In this document: piece after piece, positions 1 through 8,893 of the stretch
How positions within the stretch are numbered: the stretch's first letter is position 1
Layout: each line of letters starts with the position of its first letter
Assembly (NCBI RefSeq): GCF_022808615.1
Contig: NZ_JAKZKS010000001.1
Location: forward strand, 62,001-126,000
Length of the DNA stretch: 64,000 bases
Reading direction: 5' to 3'
From: Bacillus sp. FJAT-47783
GTDB taxonomy: Bacteria > Bacillota > Bacilli > Bacillales > Aeribacillaceae
Program-made: the position numbers and the translations under genes
Notes under the pieces: generated by a model
What the model saw: only the letters and a program-made list of their open reading frames with translations
What the model was told of the DNA's origin: nothing
Database searches by the model: none

Positions 1-55
1 TTTCTTGTAATTGAAAGACGATAATTTTTAATTCTTGAACAGCTGTTTGCATCAT
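1..55 (-). CDS. cheW: CheW chemotaxis coupling protein, N-terminal fragment
   Basis: Only the first 18 codons are in the window; the gene runs off the low-coordinate edge. The reading frame begins MMQTAVQELKIIVFQLQE, which resembles the start of Bacillus CheW, where an IKIIVFQL-type first beta strand is typical. CheW links the CheA kinase to chemoreceptors in the signalling array. An AAGGAGA ribosome binding site lies just upstream (about 62-67), so translation could start at either of the two tandem ATGs (55 or 52). It follows cheA after about 24 bases, as in B. subtilis. The identity rests on a short match plus gene order. Confidence 0.8.
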   Translation of the reverse strand, partial: MMQTAVQELKIIVFQLQE

Positions 56-79
56 TCTTCTCTCCTTTAATAAGGTCAG

Positions 80-2110
80 CTATTTGATTAATGCATTACA
101 ATCAATGATCAGAGCGACTTGCCCATCCCCTAAAATCGTAGCACCGGAGATAGCAAATACATTGGATAAATATTGTCCTAACGACTTCAAAACGATTTCT
201 TGTTGACCAATAAAGGAATCTACGACAATACCAGCCATTTTTTCACCTTTTTTCACGATGACAACGGAAAAATGATCAGCATCATGTTCTTCTCGCACAT
301 CAAATAACTCACGTAAAAAAACAAGTGGAACGATGTTTCCACGATAGTCTATAACTTTATAATTGTGTGTATGTAAAATTGCTTTTTCATTAATGACGAG
401 CGATTCAATAATTGAAGAAATCGGAATTCCATACTTTTCGGCTCCAACTTCAACGAGCATGACAGAAATAATTGATAATGTCAGCGGTAATTGGATTAAA
501 AATAACGTCCCCATCCCTTCGGAAGATTCAATGCTTATTCTACCGCCTAATGATTCAATTGTATTTTTCACGACATCAAGGCCTACTCCACGACCCGAAA
601 TGTCCGATATTTGGTCAGCGGTGGAAAATCCAGATGAAAGGATTAATTGGTATGCTTCTTCTTTCGATAACGATTCAGCCATTTCCGTTGAAATGACTTC
701 CCGCTCAATCGCTTTTTGTAACACTTTCTTTTGATTAATTCCCGCACCATCATCCTGTATTTCAATGAACACATGATTCCCGCTATGATACGCACGTAAT
801 GTTAATGTCCCTTCTTCATTTTTCCCGTTTTTCACCCGTATTTCTGGTGTTTCAATCCCATGGTCAAGCGCATTTCGAATCAAATGAACGAGCGGGTCAC
901 CAATTTCATCAATAACGGTTCGGTCAAGTTCTGTTTCTGCTCCAATGATTTGGAGTTGAACCTTTTTATTTAAGTCACGGGCTAACTGTCTTACCATTTT
1001 AGGAAAACGATTGAACACGGTTTCGATCGGGATCATTCGCATGTTTAATATAATGTTTTGTAAATCGCTCGAAACTCTCGACATTTTTTCAACTGTTTCT
1101 TTTAATTCTGGGTGATTTAAATCTTTTGATATTTGTTCTAATCGTCCTTTATCAATGACTAACTCTTCAAATAAGTTCATTAAGACATCTAGCCGATCAA
1201 TGTTTACACGAATCGTTTTCGTTGTAGATTTTGTCGGTTTAGCCATTTTTTTCTCATTCACACATTGTTTTTGCTGATTCGTTACTTTTTCATTTTCTTT
1301 TGCAGCAGCAACTTCTTTTGCAGGAGCAATATATTTCTGTGCTGTTTCCATTTCAGATACTTCAGAATCTTCAATATGAATAGGTTGTACATTCACATTA
1401 TCTATTTCGGAAACTTTTAAAATTTTCATACTCACATCATCTATTTCTTCTTTTGTAATGTAGACGATGTTGAATTGATGTTGAAAGTTTTCTTCCTCAA
1501 GCATTTCAACGGACGGATTTGATTTCAAAATTTCCCCGTCCTTTTCTAATAATTCAAATACCATGAACGCTCGCGCAGCTTTTAGTAGACAATCTTCCCT
1601 TAAAGTGACAATTACCTCATATACACGATATCCTTGTTCTATTGATTGTTGTATAATTGTACGCTCATATTCATCAAACGCTTGATCGATTGTTTGTTCG
1701 TTAATAGTAGAAGGATTTTCTTGATCACGTTCACCCTTTTCGATCATTTCCAATGTATTTACTATTTCCGACACATCTTTTTTTCCATCTCCACCAGCTG
1801 CAATGATATCGACCATTTCCTCTAAACTTTCCAGCGCTAAAAACAGGACATCGACAATTTCAGGCGTAACCGATAATGTTTCATTTCGTAAGGCATCTAA
1901 TACATTTTCCATTTTATGAGTTAAGTTGGCTAAATCTTCATATCCCATTGTCGCACTCATCCCTTTTAATGTGTGAGCAGAGCGAAATATTTCATTGATG
2001 ATTAGGAGGTCTTCAGGATTTTGTTCTAACTCTAGAAGCTTATCATTACAGGCTTGTAAATGTTCATTACTTTCCTCTAAAAAAATCTCTAAATATTGGT
2101 TCATTTCCAT
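80..2110 (-). CDS. cheA: CheA chemotaxis histidine kinase
   Basis: CheA autophosphorylates on histidine when driven by chemoreceptors and passes phosphate to CheY and CheB. With the chosen start the protein has 676 residues. The HPt domain carries the phospho-acceptor His46 in AHTLKG. A CheY-binding-like P2 region follows at about 160-246. A dimerisation segment begins near 300. The ATPase domain shows an N box at RNALDHG (about 412), DDGAG (about 453) and GRGVGLDVV (about 506). The C-terminal third is a CheW-like SH3 regulatory domain. The frame stays open 27 bases upstream to 2137, but AAGGAG sits 10 bases before the ATG at 2110, and MEMNQYL matches the start of B. subtilis CheA. It lies between cheB and cheW. 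Confidence 0.96.
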   Translation of the reverse strand: MEMNQYLEIFLEESNEHLQACNDKLLELEQNPEDLLIINEIFRSAHTLKGMSATMGYEDLANLTHKMENVLDALRNETLSVTPEIVDVLFLALESLEEMVDIIAAGGDGKKDVSEIVNTLEMIEKGERDQENPSTINEQTIDQAFDEYERTIIQQSIEQGYRVYEVIVTLREDCLLKAARAFMVFELLEKDGEILKSNPSVEMLEEENFQHQFNIVYITKEEIDDVSMKILKVSEIDNVNVQPIHIEDSEVSEMETAQKYIAPAKEVAAAKENEKVTNQQKQCVNEKKMAKPTKSTTKTIRVNIDRLDVLMNLFEELVIDKGRLEQISKDLNHPELKETVEKMSRVSSDLQNIILNMRMIPIETVFNRFPKMVRQLARDLNKKVQLQIIGAETELDRTVIDEIGDPLVHLIRNALDHGIETPEIRVKNGKNEEGTLTLRAYHSGNHVFIEIQDDGAGINQKKVLQKAIEREVISTEMAESLSKEEAYQLILSSGFSTADQISDISGRGVGLDVVKNTIESLGGRISIESSEGMGTLFLIQLPLTLSIISVMLVEVGAEKYGIPISSIIESLVINEKAILHTHNYKVIDYRGNIVPLVFLRELFDVREEHDADHFSVVIVKKGEKMAGIVVDSFIGQQEIVLKSLGQYLSNVFAISGATILGDGQVALIIDCNALIK

Positions 2111-2133
2111 TTGAGATACACTCCTTCTCTTAT

Positions 2134-2712
2134 TCAAATGAAGCGTTGGATCGTGTGCGGAATCTCTTTTAAGTCGACGATATAATCTATTGTATTAGCT
2201 TCAATCGCTGATTTCGGCATCCCAAAAATGATTGAGCTTTGTTCAGATTGGGCAATTGTCGTAACATCACTTGATGCCTTAAGTTTTTTCAATCCGATTG
2301 TCCCATCTGATCCCATCCCCGTCATAATGACGGCAATTTTCTCGTAATCTTTTAATTTGCTCATCGATTCAAATAATACATCAACGGATGGGCGATAACT
2401 TTCAGCGTCATCGTTAATGATTTCAATTTGAAGATCTAATCCATTTTGGACGACTTTCATATGCAATCCTCCAGGAGCAATATAAACAACTCCTTTTCGA
2501 ACAATTTCTCCATGTTCAGCCTCTTTCACTTCAAGTTGTGACATAACATTTAGACGCTCTGCCAGGGATTGGGTAAACCCTTTTGGCATATGTTGGACAA
2601 TAAAATAAGAGGCATGTTTTTGTAAATGAGGAATCACATGCTTTAGTGCACGCGGCCCCCCTGTTGATGTGCCTATGCCTACTAATACGTGTCCATGATG
2701 GTTTTTTTGCAA
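2134..2712 (-). CDS. cheB: CheB methylesterase domain protein lacking the receiver domain
   Basis: This 192-residue protein is the catalytic half of the chemoreceptor methylesterase/glutamine deamidase CheB. The expected triad is present: Ser16 in GTSTGGP, His41 in VQHMPKG and Asp136 in GMGSDG. Full CheB has about 350 residues with an N-terminal CheY-like receiver that restrains the catalytic domain until phosphorylated. Here the receiver is absent, and the start lies 7 bases from the flhG stop, so there is no room for it. The start codon is TTG at 2712, about 10 bases after AAAGG. An ATG at 2719 overlaps the flhG stop (TGATG) but is out of frame across a run of seven A. By inference the enzyme is not controlled by CheA phosphorylation in the usual way. 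Confidence 0.88.
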   Translation of the reverse strand: MQKNHHGHVLVGIGTSTGGPRALKHVIPHLQKHASYFIVQHMPKGFTQSLAERLNVMSQLEVKEAEHGEIVRKGVVYIAPGGLHMKVVQNGLDLQIEIINDDAESYRPSVDVLFESMSKLKDYEKIAVIMTGMGSDGTIGLKKLKASSDVTTIAQSEQSSIIFGMPKSAIEANTIDYIVDLKEIPHTIQRFI

Positions 2713-2718
2713 TAAGCA

Positions 2719-3561
2719 TCAGCCTTTCAAAAATATTTTTTTTAGTCTATGTACAAATCCTTTTTCAACTTCTACCTCCCCTAAAATGTTGTCTGATATC
2801 GATTCAATCGCTTTTGTTATGGGAGAAGAAGGGTATTTTATGAAAAAAGGTGTTTGATCCATAACAGATAGTTGAACATGGTGATCATCTGGCAAATAAC
2901 CTAGTAAGTGAATTTCTTCTTGTAAAAAGTTGCGAGCGACCTCATACATTCTTTTCCATGCCCTTTCCCCATCTGAGCGTTTTTGACAACGATTTACGAC
3001 AAGGTTTACACGTTTTTCAGGCATTTTCGCAAAAACAAGTTTCATAGCAGCATAAGCATCCATAATAGCTGTCGGCTCCGGCGTTGTTATGACAACAATT
3101 TCATCAACCGCCATTAAAAACTTCATTGTTATTTCGTTAATTCCCGCCCCCATATCAAAGAGGATATAGTCATGTTCGCTTACCATTTTTTCTAATTCGC
3201 GTACAAAAAAGCGAAATGTCTCTTCTTCAAGCTCAACTAGTTTTGAGAGCGATGTTCCCCCTGACATATAAGAAAGGTGATAAGGGCCAACCTTTACAAT
3301 TTCTTCGTATGGCAGTTGATCATCAAGCATATCGACAATCGAGTAAGAAGAAGACTTACCGAGCAACAAATCGATATTGGCCATGCCGATATCAGAATCA
3401 ATAAGCAAAACTTTTTTTGATCGTTTCGCTAAACTTAAAGATAAATTGAGGACAACATTCGATTTTCCAACGCCACCTTTACCACTTATAACCGCAATCG
3501 TTTTCGCGTGTTTTTTATAAGATTGTTGTAACTGTAAGCGCAATTGTTCCGCTTGATCCAT
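2719..3561 (-). CDS. flhG: FlhG (YlxH) MinD-type ATPase, flagellar number and position regulator
   Basis: FlhG is a ParA/MinD-like P-loop ATPase that works with the GTPase FlhF to set flagellum number and placement; in Bacillus it also contacts FliM and FliY during C-ring assembly. The deviant Walker A motif GKGGVGKS is at residues 27-34, and DSDIGMANIDLLLG follows as the switch region. DMGAG near residue 138 is the Walker B-like motif. The frame is open to 3582, but GAGG sits 8 bases before the ATG at 3561 and gives MDQAEQLR, close to the B. subtilis start. This yields 280 residues. It starts 5 bases after the flhF stop, and its TGA overlaps an ATG upstream of cheB. Confidence 0.95.
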   Translation of the reverse strand: MDQAEQLRLQLQQSYKKHAKTIAVISGKGGVGKSNVVLNLSLSLAKRSKKVLLIDSDIGMANIDLLLGKSSSYSIVDMLDDQLPYEEIVKVGPYHLSYMSGGTSLSKLVELEEETFRFFVRELEKMVSEHDYILFDMGAGINEITMKFLMAVDEIVVITTPEPTAIMDAYAAMKLVFAKMPEKRVNLVVNRCQKRSDGERAWKRMYEVARNFLQEEIHLLGYLPDDHHVQLSVMDQTPFFIKYPSSPITKAIESISDNILGEVEVEKGFVHRLKKIFLKG

Positions 3562-3566
3562 AACCA

Positions 3567-4691
3567 TTACCTCAATACCCATTCACCAAATTTTTTTGTA
3601 TTCATTTCATGAATATCGTCTGGTACATCTTGTCCATCTGTAATATATCCACACCCGATGTTCGTTTTCAAAACGAGGTTGAACATTGCACCATGTGATG
3701 AGGTTTCATCGTATTTTGTAAAGATAAATTGATGAATTGGAATCACCTTGAATTGTTCATAAATCGCAACCATATCCTCATATTTTGATGTAAGTGAAAA
3801 GACAAGAAATGTTTCCATATCGTGTTTGAAATCAATGATCTCTTGCAAATCCTTTACATACTGCATTTCCATAAAATTACGACCAGCCGTGTCGATAAAT
3901 ACGACATCGTAGGCATTTAGTTTTGTTTTTGCTTTTAAAAAGTCATTGGCATTGTAACAAACCTCTACTGGTGCGTTTAATATAGTGGCATATGTCTTTA
4001 ATTGTTCAATTGCTGCAATTCGATACGTATCCGTCGTGATAAAAGCGATGCTTTTTTTATGTTTGATTTTGATTTCGGCTGCTAATTTTGCTAATGTTGT
4101 CGTTTTCCCTACTCCTGTAGGCCCAATCACATTAATATATTTTTTCGTTCTCGTAATGCCATGAAAAGAAATCGGTTCGAGCATTTTATGCAGTTCATTT
4201 TTGAGAACGTCCAAATGCTCCTCTTTTGTCAACTTCTTCCCGTTGACAAAATATGCTTCAAGCAATGCCATCATCAAACGAGATCGAGCATTCGATTCAA
4301 TCCCTTTACTTTTCAATTGCTCAGCAAACGGTAATAATTCTGTTGGATAAACCTTTTTATCACTTTTATGTAGGCTTTCGACAAGTTGTTTAATTTGTTC
4401 CATCTCTTTATAGATTGAAAGCTTTTCAGAATTGGCAAAAGAATCTTTTTGACGGTGTTCTAGTTCTTTTATTTGCTTTTTCTTTTCAACGAAAGGTTCT
4501 ACTCGTGAACGCTTATGAACGTCCGAATCAACACCTGCAATGACTTCAATGTTTTTTTTCTGAAATAAACCGAAAAACCCACCTGAATAAACGACTTTTG
4601 AATTTAAAATGACAGCATCATGCCCAAGTTCTTGGCGAATATGCTTCATCGCCTCCTGTAAGGAAGGGGCTTTATACTTTTTGATTTTCAT
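3567..4691 (-). CDS. flhF: FlhF SRP-type GTPase for flagellar placement
   Basis: FlhF is the third SRP-family GTPase, next to Ffh and FtsY, and marks the membrane site of flagellar assembly. The protein has 374 residues. The N-terminal region starts MKIKKYKAPSLQEAM, as in other FlhF proteins, and is followed by a charged, poorly conserved linker. The NG domain has the P-loop [10 protein letters not shown] at 190-199, the DTAGR motif at 267-271 and a TKYDE specificity motif near 325. The ATG overlaps the flhA stop (TAATG), so the two are probably translationally coupled, and a GGTGG stretch upstream can serve as ribosome binding site. Confidence 0.96.
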   Translation of the reverse strand: MKIKKYKAPSLQEAMKHIRQELGHDAVILNSKVVYSGGFFGLFQKKNIEVIAGVDSDVHKRSRVEPFVEKKKQIKELEHRQKDSFANSEKLSIYKEMEQIKQLVESLHKSDKKVYPTELLPFAEQLKSKGIESNARSRLMMALLEAYFVNGKKLTKEEHLDVLKNELHKMLEPISFHGITRTKKYINVIGPTGVGKTTTLAKLAAEIKIKHKKSIAFITTDTYRIAAIEQLKTYATILNAPVEVCYNANDFLKAKTKLNAYDVVFIDTAGRNFMEMQYVKDLQEIIDFKHDMETFLVFSLTSKYEDMVAIYEQFKVIPIHQFIFTKYDETSSHGAMFNLVLKTNIGCGYITDGQDVPDDIHEMNTKKFGEWVLR

Positions 4692-6724
4692 TACGTGTTC
4701 ACCACCCCGATGCTTTGAACTTCCACATTTGCTTCAAGTTCATTATAGGAAAGTACTGGTATATCCGGTAAGTATCGTTCAATTAGTTGCCTTACATACA
4801 TTCGAACAGCTGGTGAGCATAACAATATCGGCGACACGTCCTGCATCGATAGCTGCTCAATATTGGTTGCGATCGATTCAATGATAGCTTGAGACTGCCC
4901 GGGTTCTAACGACAAATAATTCCCATGCTCTGTTTGATGGACCCCCTCAGCAATGAGCTTTTCGATCTGTCCAGATAGCGTAACCACTTTTAAAGGTTCT
5001 CCTTCTTTTGTATACTGACTTGTAATTTGTTTAGCTAATGCTTGCCTTACATATTCCGTTAATAAATCAGGATCTGTTGATAACTTTCCATAATCCGCTA
5101 ACGTTTCAAAAATTACCGGTAAGTTGCGAATCGACACTTTTTCTTTTAATAACTTCGCAAGCACTTTTTGAATATCTCCAATTGATAGTGGATTTGGTGT
5201 TACTTCTTCGACAACAATCGGATTTGATTCTTTTAAATGATCGACTAATTGTTTCGTCTCATGCCGTCCTAATAATTCATGTGCATATTTCTTTAAAATT
5301 TCCGTCATATGTGTGGATACAACAGACGGGGGATCGACTACAGTATAACCAAAGATCTCTGCTTCGTCCTTCGCTGCCTCACTAATCCATTTAGCGGGTA
5401 ACCCGAAGGACGGCTCTTTCGTATGTATCCCTTCAATCGTATCATCGTCAATCCCCGGGCCTAAAGCTAAATAGTGATCGAGAAGAAGCTCACCCTTAGC
5501 CACTTCATTCCCTTTAATTTTTAATCGATATTCATTGGGCTCAAGTTGAATATTATCTCGAATTCGTACAACTGGAATGACCATTCCTAATTCAATGGCG
5601 AGCTGCCTCCGAATCATGACAATTCGGTCGAGTAAGTCCCCACCTTGATTCGCATCAGCCAGCGGGATAAGCCCGTAACCGAACTCAAATTCAATTGGAT
5701 CAAAATCAATTAAATTCATGATTTGCTCTGGGCTCTTTATATCTTGTATTGGTTCTTCTACTTCTACCTCTTCTGTAACAACTAATTCCGCCTGTTGCGT
5801 TTTTCTAAACATATATCCTAATACGCCTAACAGAATCGCGATCGGTGCGGTTAATAGCGGGCCAATAGGTGTTACAACCCCTAATAAAAAAATCGTACCA
5901 GCTGCGACAAATAACATATTCGGATAGGCAAAAAGCTGTTTAGTAATATCGCTTCCTAAATTCCCATCAGATGCAGCTCTTGTGACAACAATACCCGTTG
6001 CCGTTGATATTAATAACGCTGGAATTTGGCTGACGATGCCGTCCCCAACGGTTAATAACGTATAACGGGATGCCGCTTCTTGTAACCCAAGATCTTGTTG
6101 TAACATACCGATAACAATACCGAAAATAATATTGATTAAGACAATCACAATGCCGGCAATGGCGTCTCCCTTTACAAACTTACTTGCTCCGTCCATTGCC
6201 CCATAAAAGTCTGCTTCTTGTGCAACTTTTTCTCGGCGCTTTTTCGCTTCTTCGTCTGTAATAATTCCAGCGTTTAAATCCGCATCAATACTCATCTGTT
6301 TTCCGGGCATCGCATCGAGTGTGAAGCGAGCGGCCACTTCCGAAACACGTTCAGAACCTTTCGTAATGACGACAAATTGAATAATAATTAAAATTAAAAA
6401 TACGACAAACCCGACAATTACATTACCACCGACAACGAATGTACCGAACGTTTCTACAACTTTCCCAGCTTCTCCCTTCGAAAGGATGGATCGTGTTGTT
6501 GACACGTTCAGTCCTAATCGAAACAACGTGAGCAATAATAATAGTGATGGAAAAATAGAAAACTGTAGCGGTTCTTGCATATTCATCGATGTAAGGAGGA
6601 CTAACAATGCAAGAGAAATATTGATGATAATGAAAATGCTTAGCATCCAAGATGGAAAAGGGATAATTAACATGGCGATGATTAAGATGACACTTATTAA
6701 TACGGATAAATCTCTTGCTTGCAT
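4691..6724 (-). CDS. flhA: FlhA flagellar type III export gate protein
   Basis: FlhA forms the nonameric export gate ring of the flagellar type III secretion system and uses the proton motive force. It has 677 residues, the same as B. subtilis FlhA. The N-terminal third is a run of hydrophobic segments beginning ARDLSVLISVILIIAMLI, followed by the conserved cytoplasmic FHIPEP-type loop with RFTLDAMPGKQMSIDADL. The C-terminal half is the cytoplasmic substrate and chaperone docking domain. A TTG at 6745 would add 7 residues but contains the ribosome binding site AGGAG within it, so the ATG at 6724 was chosen. It sits between flhB and flhF. Confidence 0.97.
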   Translation of the reverse strand: MQARDLSVLISVILIIAMLIIPFPSWMLSIFIIINISLALLVLLTSMNMQEPLQFSIFPSLLLLLTLFRLGLNVSTTRSILSKGEAGKVVETFGTFVVGGNVIVGFVVFLILIIIQFVVITKGSERVSEVAARFTLDAMPGKQMSIDADLNAGIITDEEAKKRREKVAQEADFYGAMDGASKFVKGDAIAGIVIVLINIIFGIVIGMLQQDLGLQEAASRYTLLTVGDGIVSQIPALLISTATGIVVTRAASDGNLGSDITKQLFAYPNMLFVAAGTIFLLGVVTPIGPLLTAPIAILLGVLGYMFRKTQQAELVVTEEVEVEEPIQDIKSPEQIMNLIDFDPIEFEFGYGLIPLADANQGGDLLDRIVMIRRQLAIELGMVIPVVRIRDNIQLEPNEYRLKIKGNEVAKGELLLDHYLALGPGIDDDTIEGIHTKEPSFGLPAKWISEAAKDEAEIFGYTVVDPPSVVSTHMTEILKKYAHELLGRHETKQLVDHLKESNPIVVEEVTPNPLSIGDIQKVLAKLLKEKVSIRNLPVIFETLADYGKLSTDPDLLTEYVRQALAKQITSQYTKEGEPLKVVTLSGQIEKLIAEGVHQTEHGNYLSLEPGQSQAIIESIATNIEQLSMQDVSPILLCSPAVRMYVRQLIERYLPDIPVLSYNELEANVEVQSIGVVNT

Positions 6725-6748
6725 ATGTTTTTTCTCTCCTAACAATGA

Positions 6749-7831
6749 TTACACTTTATGCTTTAATCGATATACGTAAGCGATGATTTCGGCTACCGCT
6801 TTAAAAAACTGTTCAGGAATCGCTTCACCAATGGACGTTTGATCATATAACGCACGTGCTAACGGTTTGTTTTCAACCGTTACAACATCATTTGCTTTTG
6901 CTACTTCTTTTATTTTTTGTGCTAAAAAGTCGCACCCCTTCGCCACAACAAATGGCGCATCCATTTGCTCTTCATCATATTTAATGGCGATGGCAAAATG
7001 AGTTGGGTTCGTTATGACAACATCGGCTTTAGGAACCTCTTCCATCATTCTCCGCATCGCGATTTCCCTTTGTTTTTGTTTCATTCGGGATTTAATTAAC
7101 GGATCCCCTTCCGTTTTTTTATGTTCATCTTTAATATCTTGTTTTGACATTCGAAGGTTTTTTTCAAAGTCATATTTTTGATATAAATAATCCAACACGG
7201 CAATGAAAAGAAGTGCCCCTGAGGCGAATAGTCCCATTTGAACCGTCAACTTTGCAATAAAAAGAAAAGCATCCTGTACAGACATTTGCGGTAGGGTAAG
7301 CAATTCTTCAAAATGAAAAAACAAAACGAGAAAGGTTACGGTTCCAACGAACGTAATTTTCAAAATAGATTTTACTAATTCAACAATTGCTCGTATGGAA
7401 TAAATTCGTTTAAACCCTTGAATCGGATTGATTTTATCCAATTTCATTTTTAAAGGTTCTGTAGAAAAAACAAATCCTACTTGTACATAGTTGCTTACGA
7501 GCCCTGCTATCATCGCGGTAAGAAATAGCGGCGCGATCATTTTAACAGATTTTAACATAAATGTTTGGAACAACATATGTACATTTTCTTCCGATACATT
7601 CATAAACAAATAGTCTTCAAAAGTTGTTTTGAATAAAGACAGCATATTTTGTAAAAGAAACTTCCCAAAAAACAGCAAAGATAAAAACATGAGAAATAAG
7701 GTAATAGCTGTATTTATGTCTGCACTTTTTGCAACTTGTCCTTTTTTCCTTGCTTCTTGTTTTTTTCTTGGCGTCGCTTTTTCTGTCTTTTCCCCAGAAA
7801 AAAACTGTAAATCTAAACGTAAACGGCTCAA
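6749..7831 (-). CDS. flhB: FlhB flagellar export gate and substrate-specificity switch
   Basis: FlhB is the autocleaving component that switches the exporter from hook-type to filament-type substrates. The 360-residue protein has four hydrophobic segments between about 40 and 215, then a cytoplasmic domain with the NPTH self-cleavage motif at 275-278 in VVITNPTHFA. The start codon is TTG and overlaps the fliR stop (ATTGA), with AGGTGA six bases upstream, so translation is probably coupled to fliR. It is followed after 24 bases by flhA. The protein is intact and all hallmark residues are visible. Confidence 0.97.
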   Translation of the reverse strand: MSRLRLDLQFFSGEKTEKATPRKKQEARKKGQVAKSADINTAITLFLMFLSLLFFGKFLLQNMLSLFKTTFEDYLFMNVSEENVHMLFQTFMLKSVKMIAPLFLTAMIAGLVSNYVQVGFVFSTEPLKMKLDKINPIQGFKRIYSIRAIVELVKSILKITFVGTVTFLVLFFHFEELLTLPQMSVQDAFLFIAKLTVQMGLFASGALLFIAVLDYLYQKYDFEKNLRMSKQDIKDEHKKTEGDPLIKSRMKQKQREIAMRRMMEEVPKADVVITNPTHFAIAIKYDEEQMDAPFVVAKGCDFLAQKIKEVAKANDVVTVENKPLARALYDQTSIGEAIPEQFFKAVAEIIAYVYRLKHKV

Positions 7832-8607
7832 TTTGACTCACCTAACAATTGCAACAAAGTATTTGTAAATTCAATCATATATTCAATTAATTCTTGCATG
7901 ACGAAAAAAATTGCACTAAATACGAGTAAGATCATCAAAAAGCTGACCCCAATTTTTATCGGTAATCCGACAACAAATACATTTAGTTGTGGAACCGTTC
8001 GGGCAATAATACCGAGTGCAACATCAACAAGAAATAATGCACCGACAATTGGGAAGGCCATTTGAAAAGCAATGATAAACATCGAATTAAAGCTTTTTAT
8101 CATCACTTGAATCATTTCACCTGTATGAAACAATTGAGTAAGGTGGTCAATTGGAACAAAAAGAAAACTATTTAACATGCCTTCTATTAATAAATGATGA
8201 GCATTTGTACTAAGCAAAAAGAGCATAGCCATCACGTTAAATAGCTGTCCGATGAGAGGACTTTGAACACCGGTTTGTGGATCAATCACACTCGCGATGG
8301 CAAAACCCATTTGAAAGTCAATAAAACTTCCAGCAATTTGTATTGCAGAAAAAATAATATAGGCCGCTAATCCAATCAATAATCCAATCATCGCTTCTTT
8401 CATCAGTAATAAAAGAAACTGTTCATTCAATGGAATCGTTGGAAGATCTAATGTCATCGTCATAATGAAAGCTAAATAAAAAGCTATTCCTATCTTCAGT
8501 TGATTCGGAATCGTCCGATAGGAGAATAGAGGAATCGTCACCATAAAAGAAGCAATTCTCGTTACGATGAGCAGAAAAGCAGGGTAATGTACGAATAACG
8601 ATTCCAT
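7828..8607 (-). CDS. fliR: FliR flagellar export gate membrane protein
   Basis: FliR joins FliP and FliQ in the helical core of the flagellar export gate. The 259-residue protein is strongly hydrophobic throughout, with repeated membrane segments, and carries the conserved central stretch GFAIASVIDPQTGVQSPLIG typical of FliR. It begins with ATG two bases after the fliQ stop and its TGA overlaps the TTG start of flhB. Position between fliQ and flhB matches the standard fliPQR-flhB order. Confidence 0.95.
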   Translation of the reverse strand: MESLFVHYPAFLLIVTRIASFMVTIPLFSYRTIPNQLKIGIAFYLAFIMTMTLDLPTIPLNEQFLLLLMKEAMIGLLIGLAAYIIFSAIQIAGSFIDFQMGFAIASVIDPQTGVQSPLIGQLFNVMAMLFLLSTNAHHLLIEGMLNSFLFVPIDHLTQLFHTGEMIQVMIKSFNSMFIIAFQMAFPIVGALFLVDVALGIIARTVPQLNVFVVGLPIKIGVSFLMILLVFSAIFFVMQELIEYMIEFTNTLLQLLGESN

Positions 8608-8609
8608 CT

Positions 8610-8879
8610 TTAACCAACAAACTGATGAAGATTGCTTAATAATTCATGTGTATACGATAACATCACTGACAACATCCATGGCCCGAAAACGATTAAACCA
8701 ACAAGGACAGCGATGATCTTTGGAACAAACGCAAGTGTTTGTTCTTGAATTTGAGTCGTTGCTTGAAAGATACTAACGATTAATCCAACAATCAACGCCA
8801 ATAGCAATATCGGCCCACAGACGATTAACGTCGTATATACTGCTTTTTCTGCTATAGATAAAACCATTTCAGAACTCAT
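8610..8879 (-). CDS. fliQ: FliQ flagellar export gate membrane protein
   Basis: FliQ is a small two-helix membrane protein that packs around FliP/FliR in the export gate. The 89-residue product contains the invariant region GLIVSIFQATTQIQEQTL between its two hydrophobic helices, followed by FGPWML. There are two tandem ATGs (8882 and 8879); the AAGGGG site is better spaced from the second, and this gives the same length as in B. subtilis. It lies 14 bases after fliP and 2 bases before fliR. Confidence 0.95.
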   Translation of the reverse strand: MSSEMVLSIAEKAVYTTLIVCGPILLLALIVGLIVSIFQATTQIQEQTLAFVPKIIAVLVGLIVFGPWMLSVMLSYTHELLSNLHQFVG

Positions 8880-8893
8880 CATGTTCCCCTTCT

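Noticed and set aside
363-734. A 123-codon plus-strand frame opposite cheA
   Set aside because: No ribosome binding site, fully inside the conserved kinase domain of cheA, and no recognisable protein features.
2531-2719. A 62-codon frame beginning at the ATG that overlaps the flhG stop
   Set aside because: Its sequence is the out-of-frame reading of the CheB catalytic domain and has no protein-like character; the observation is kept only as a question about the cheB start.
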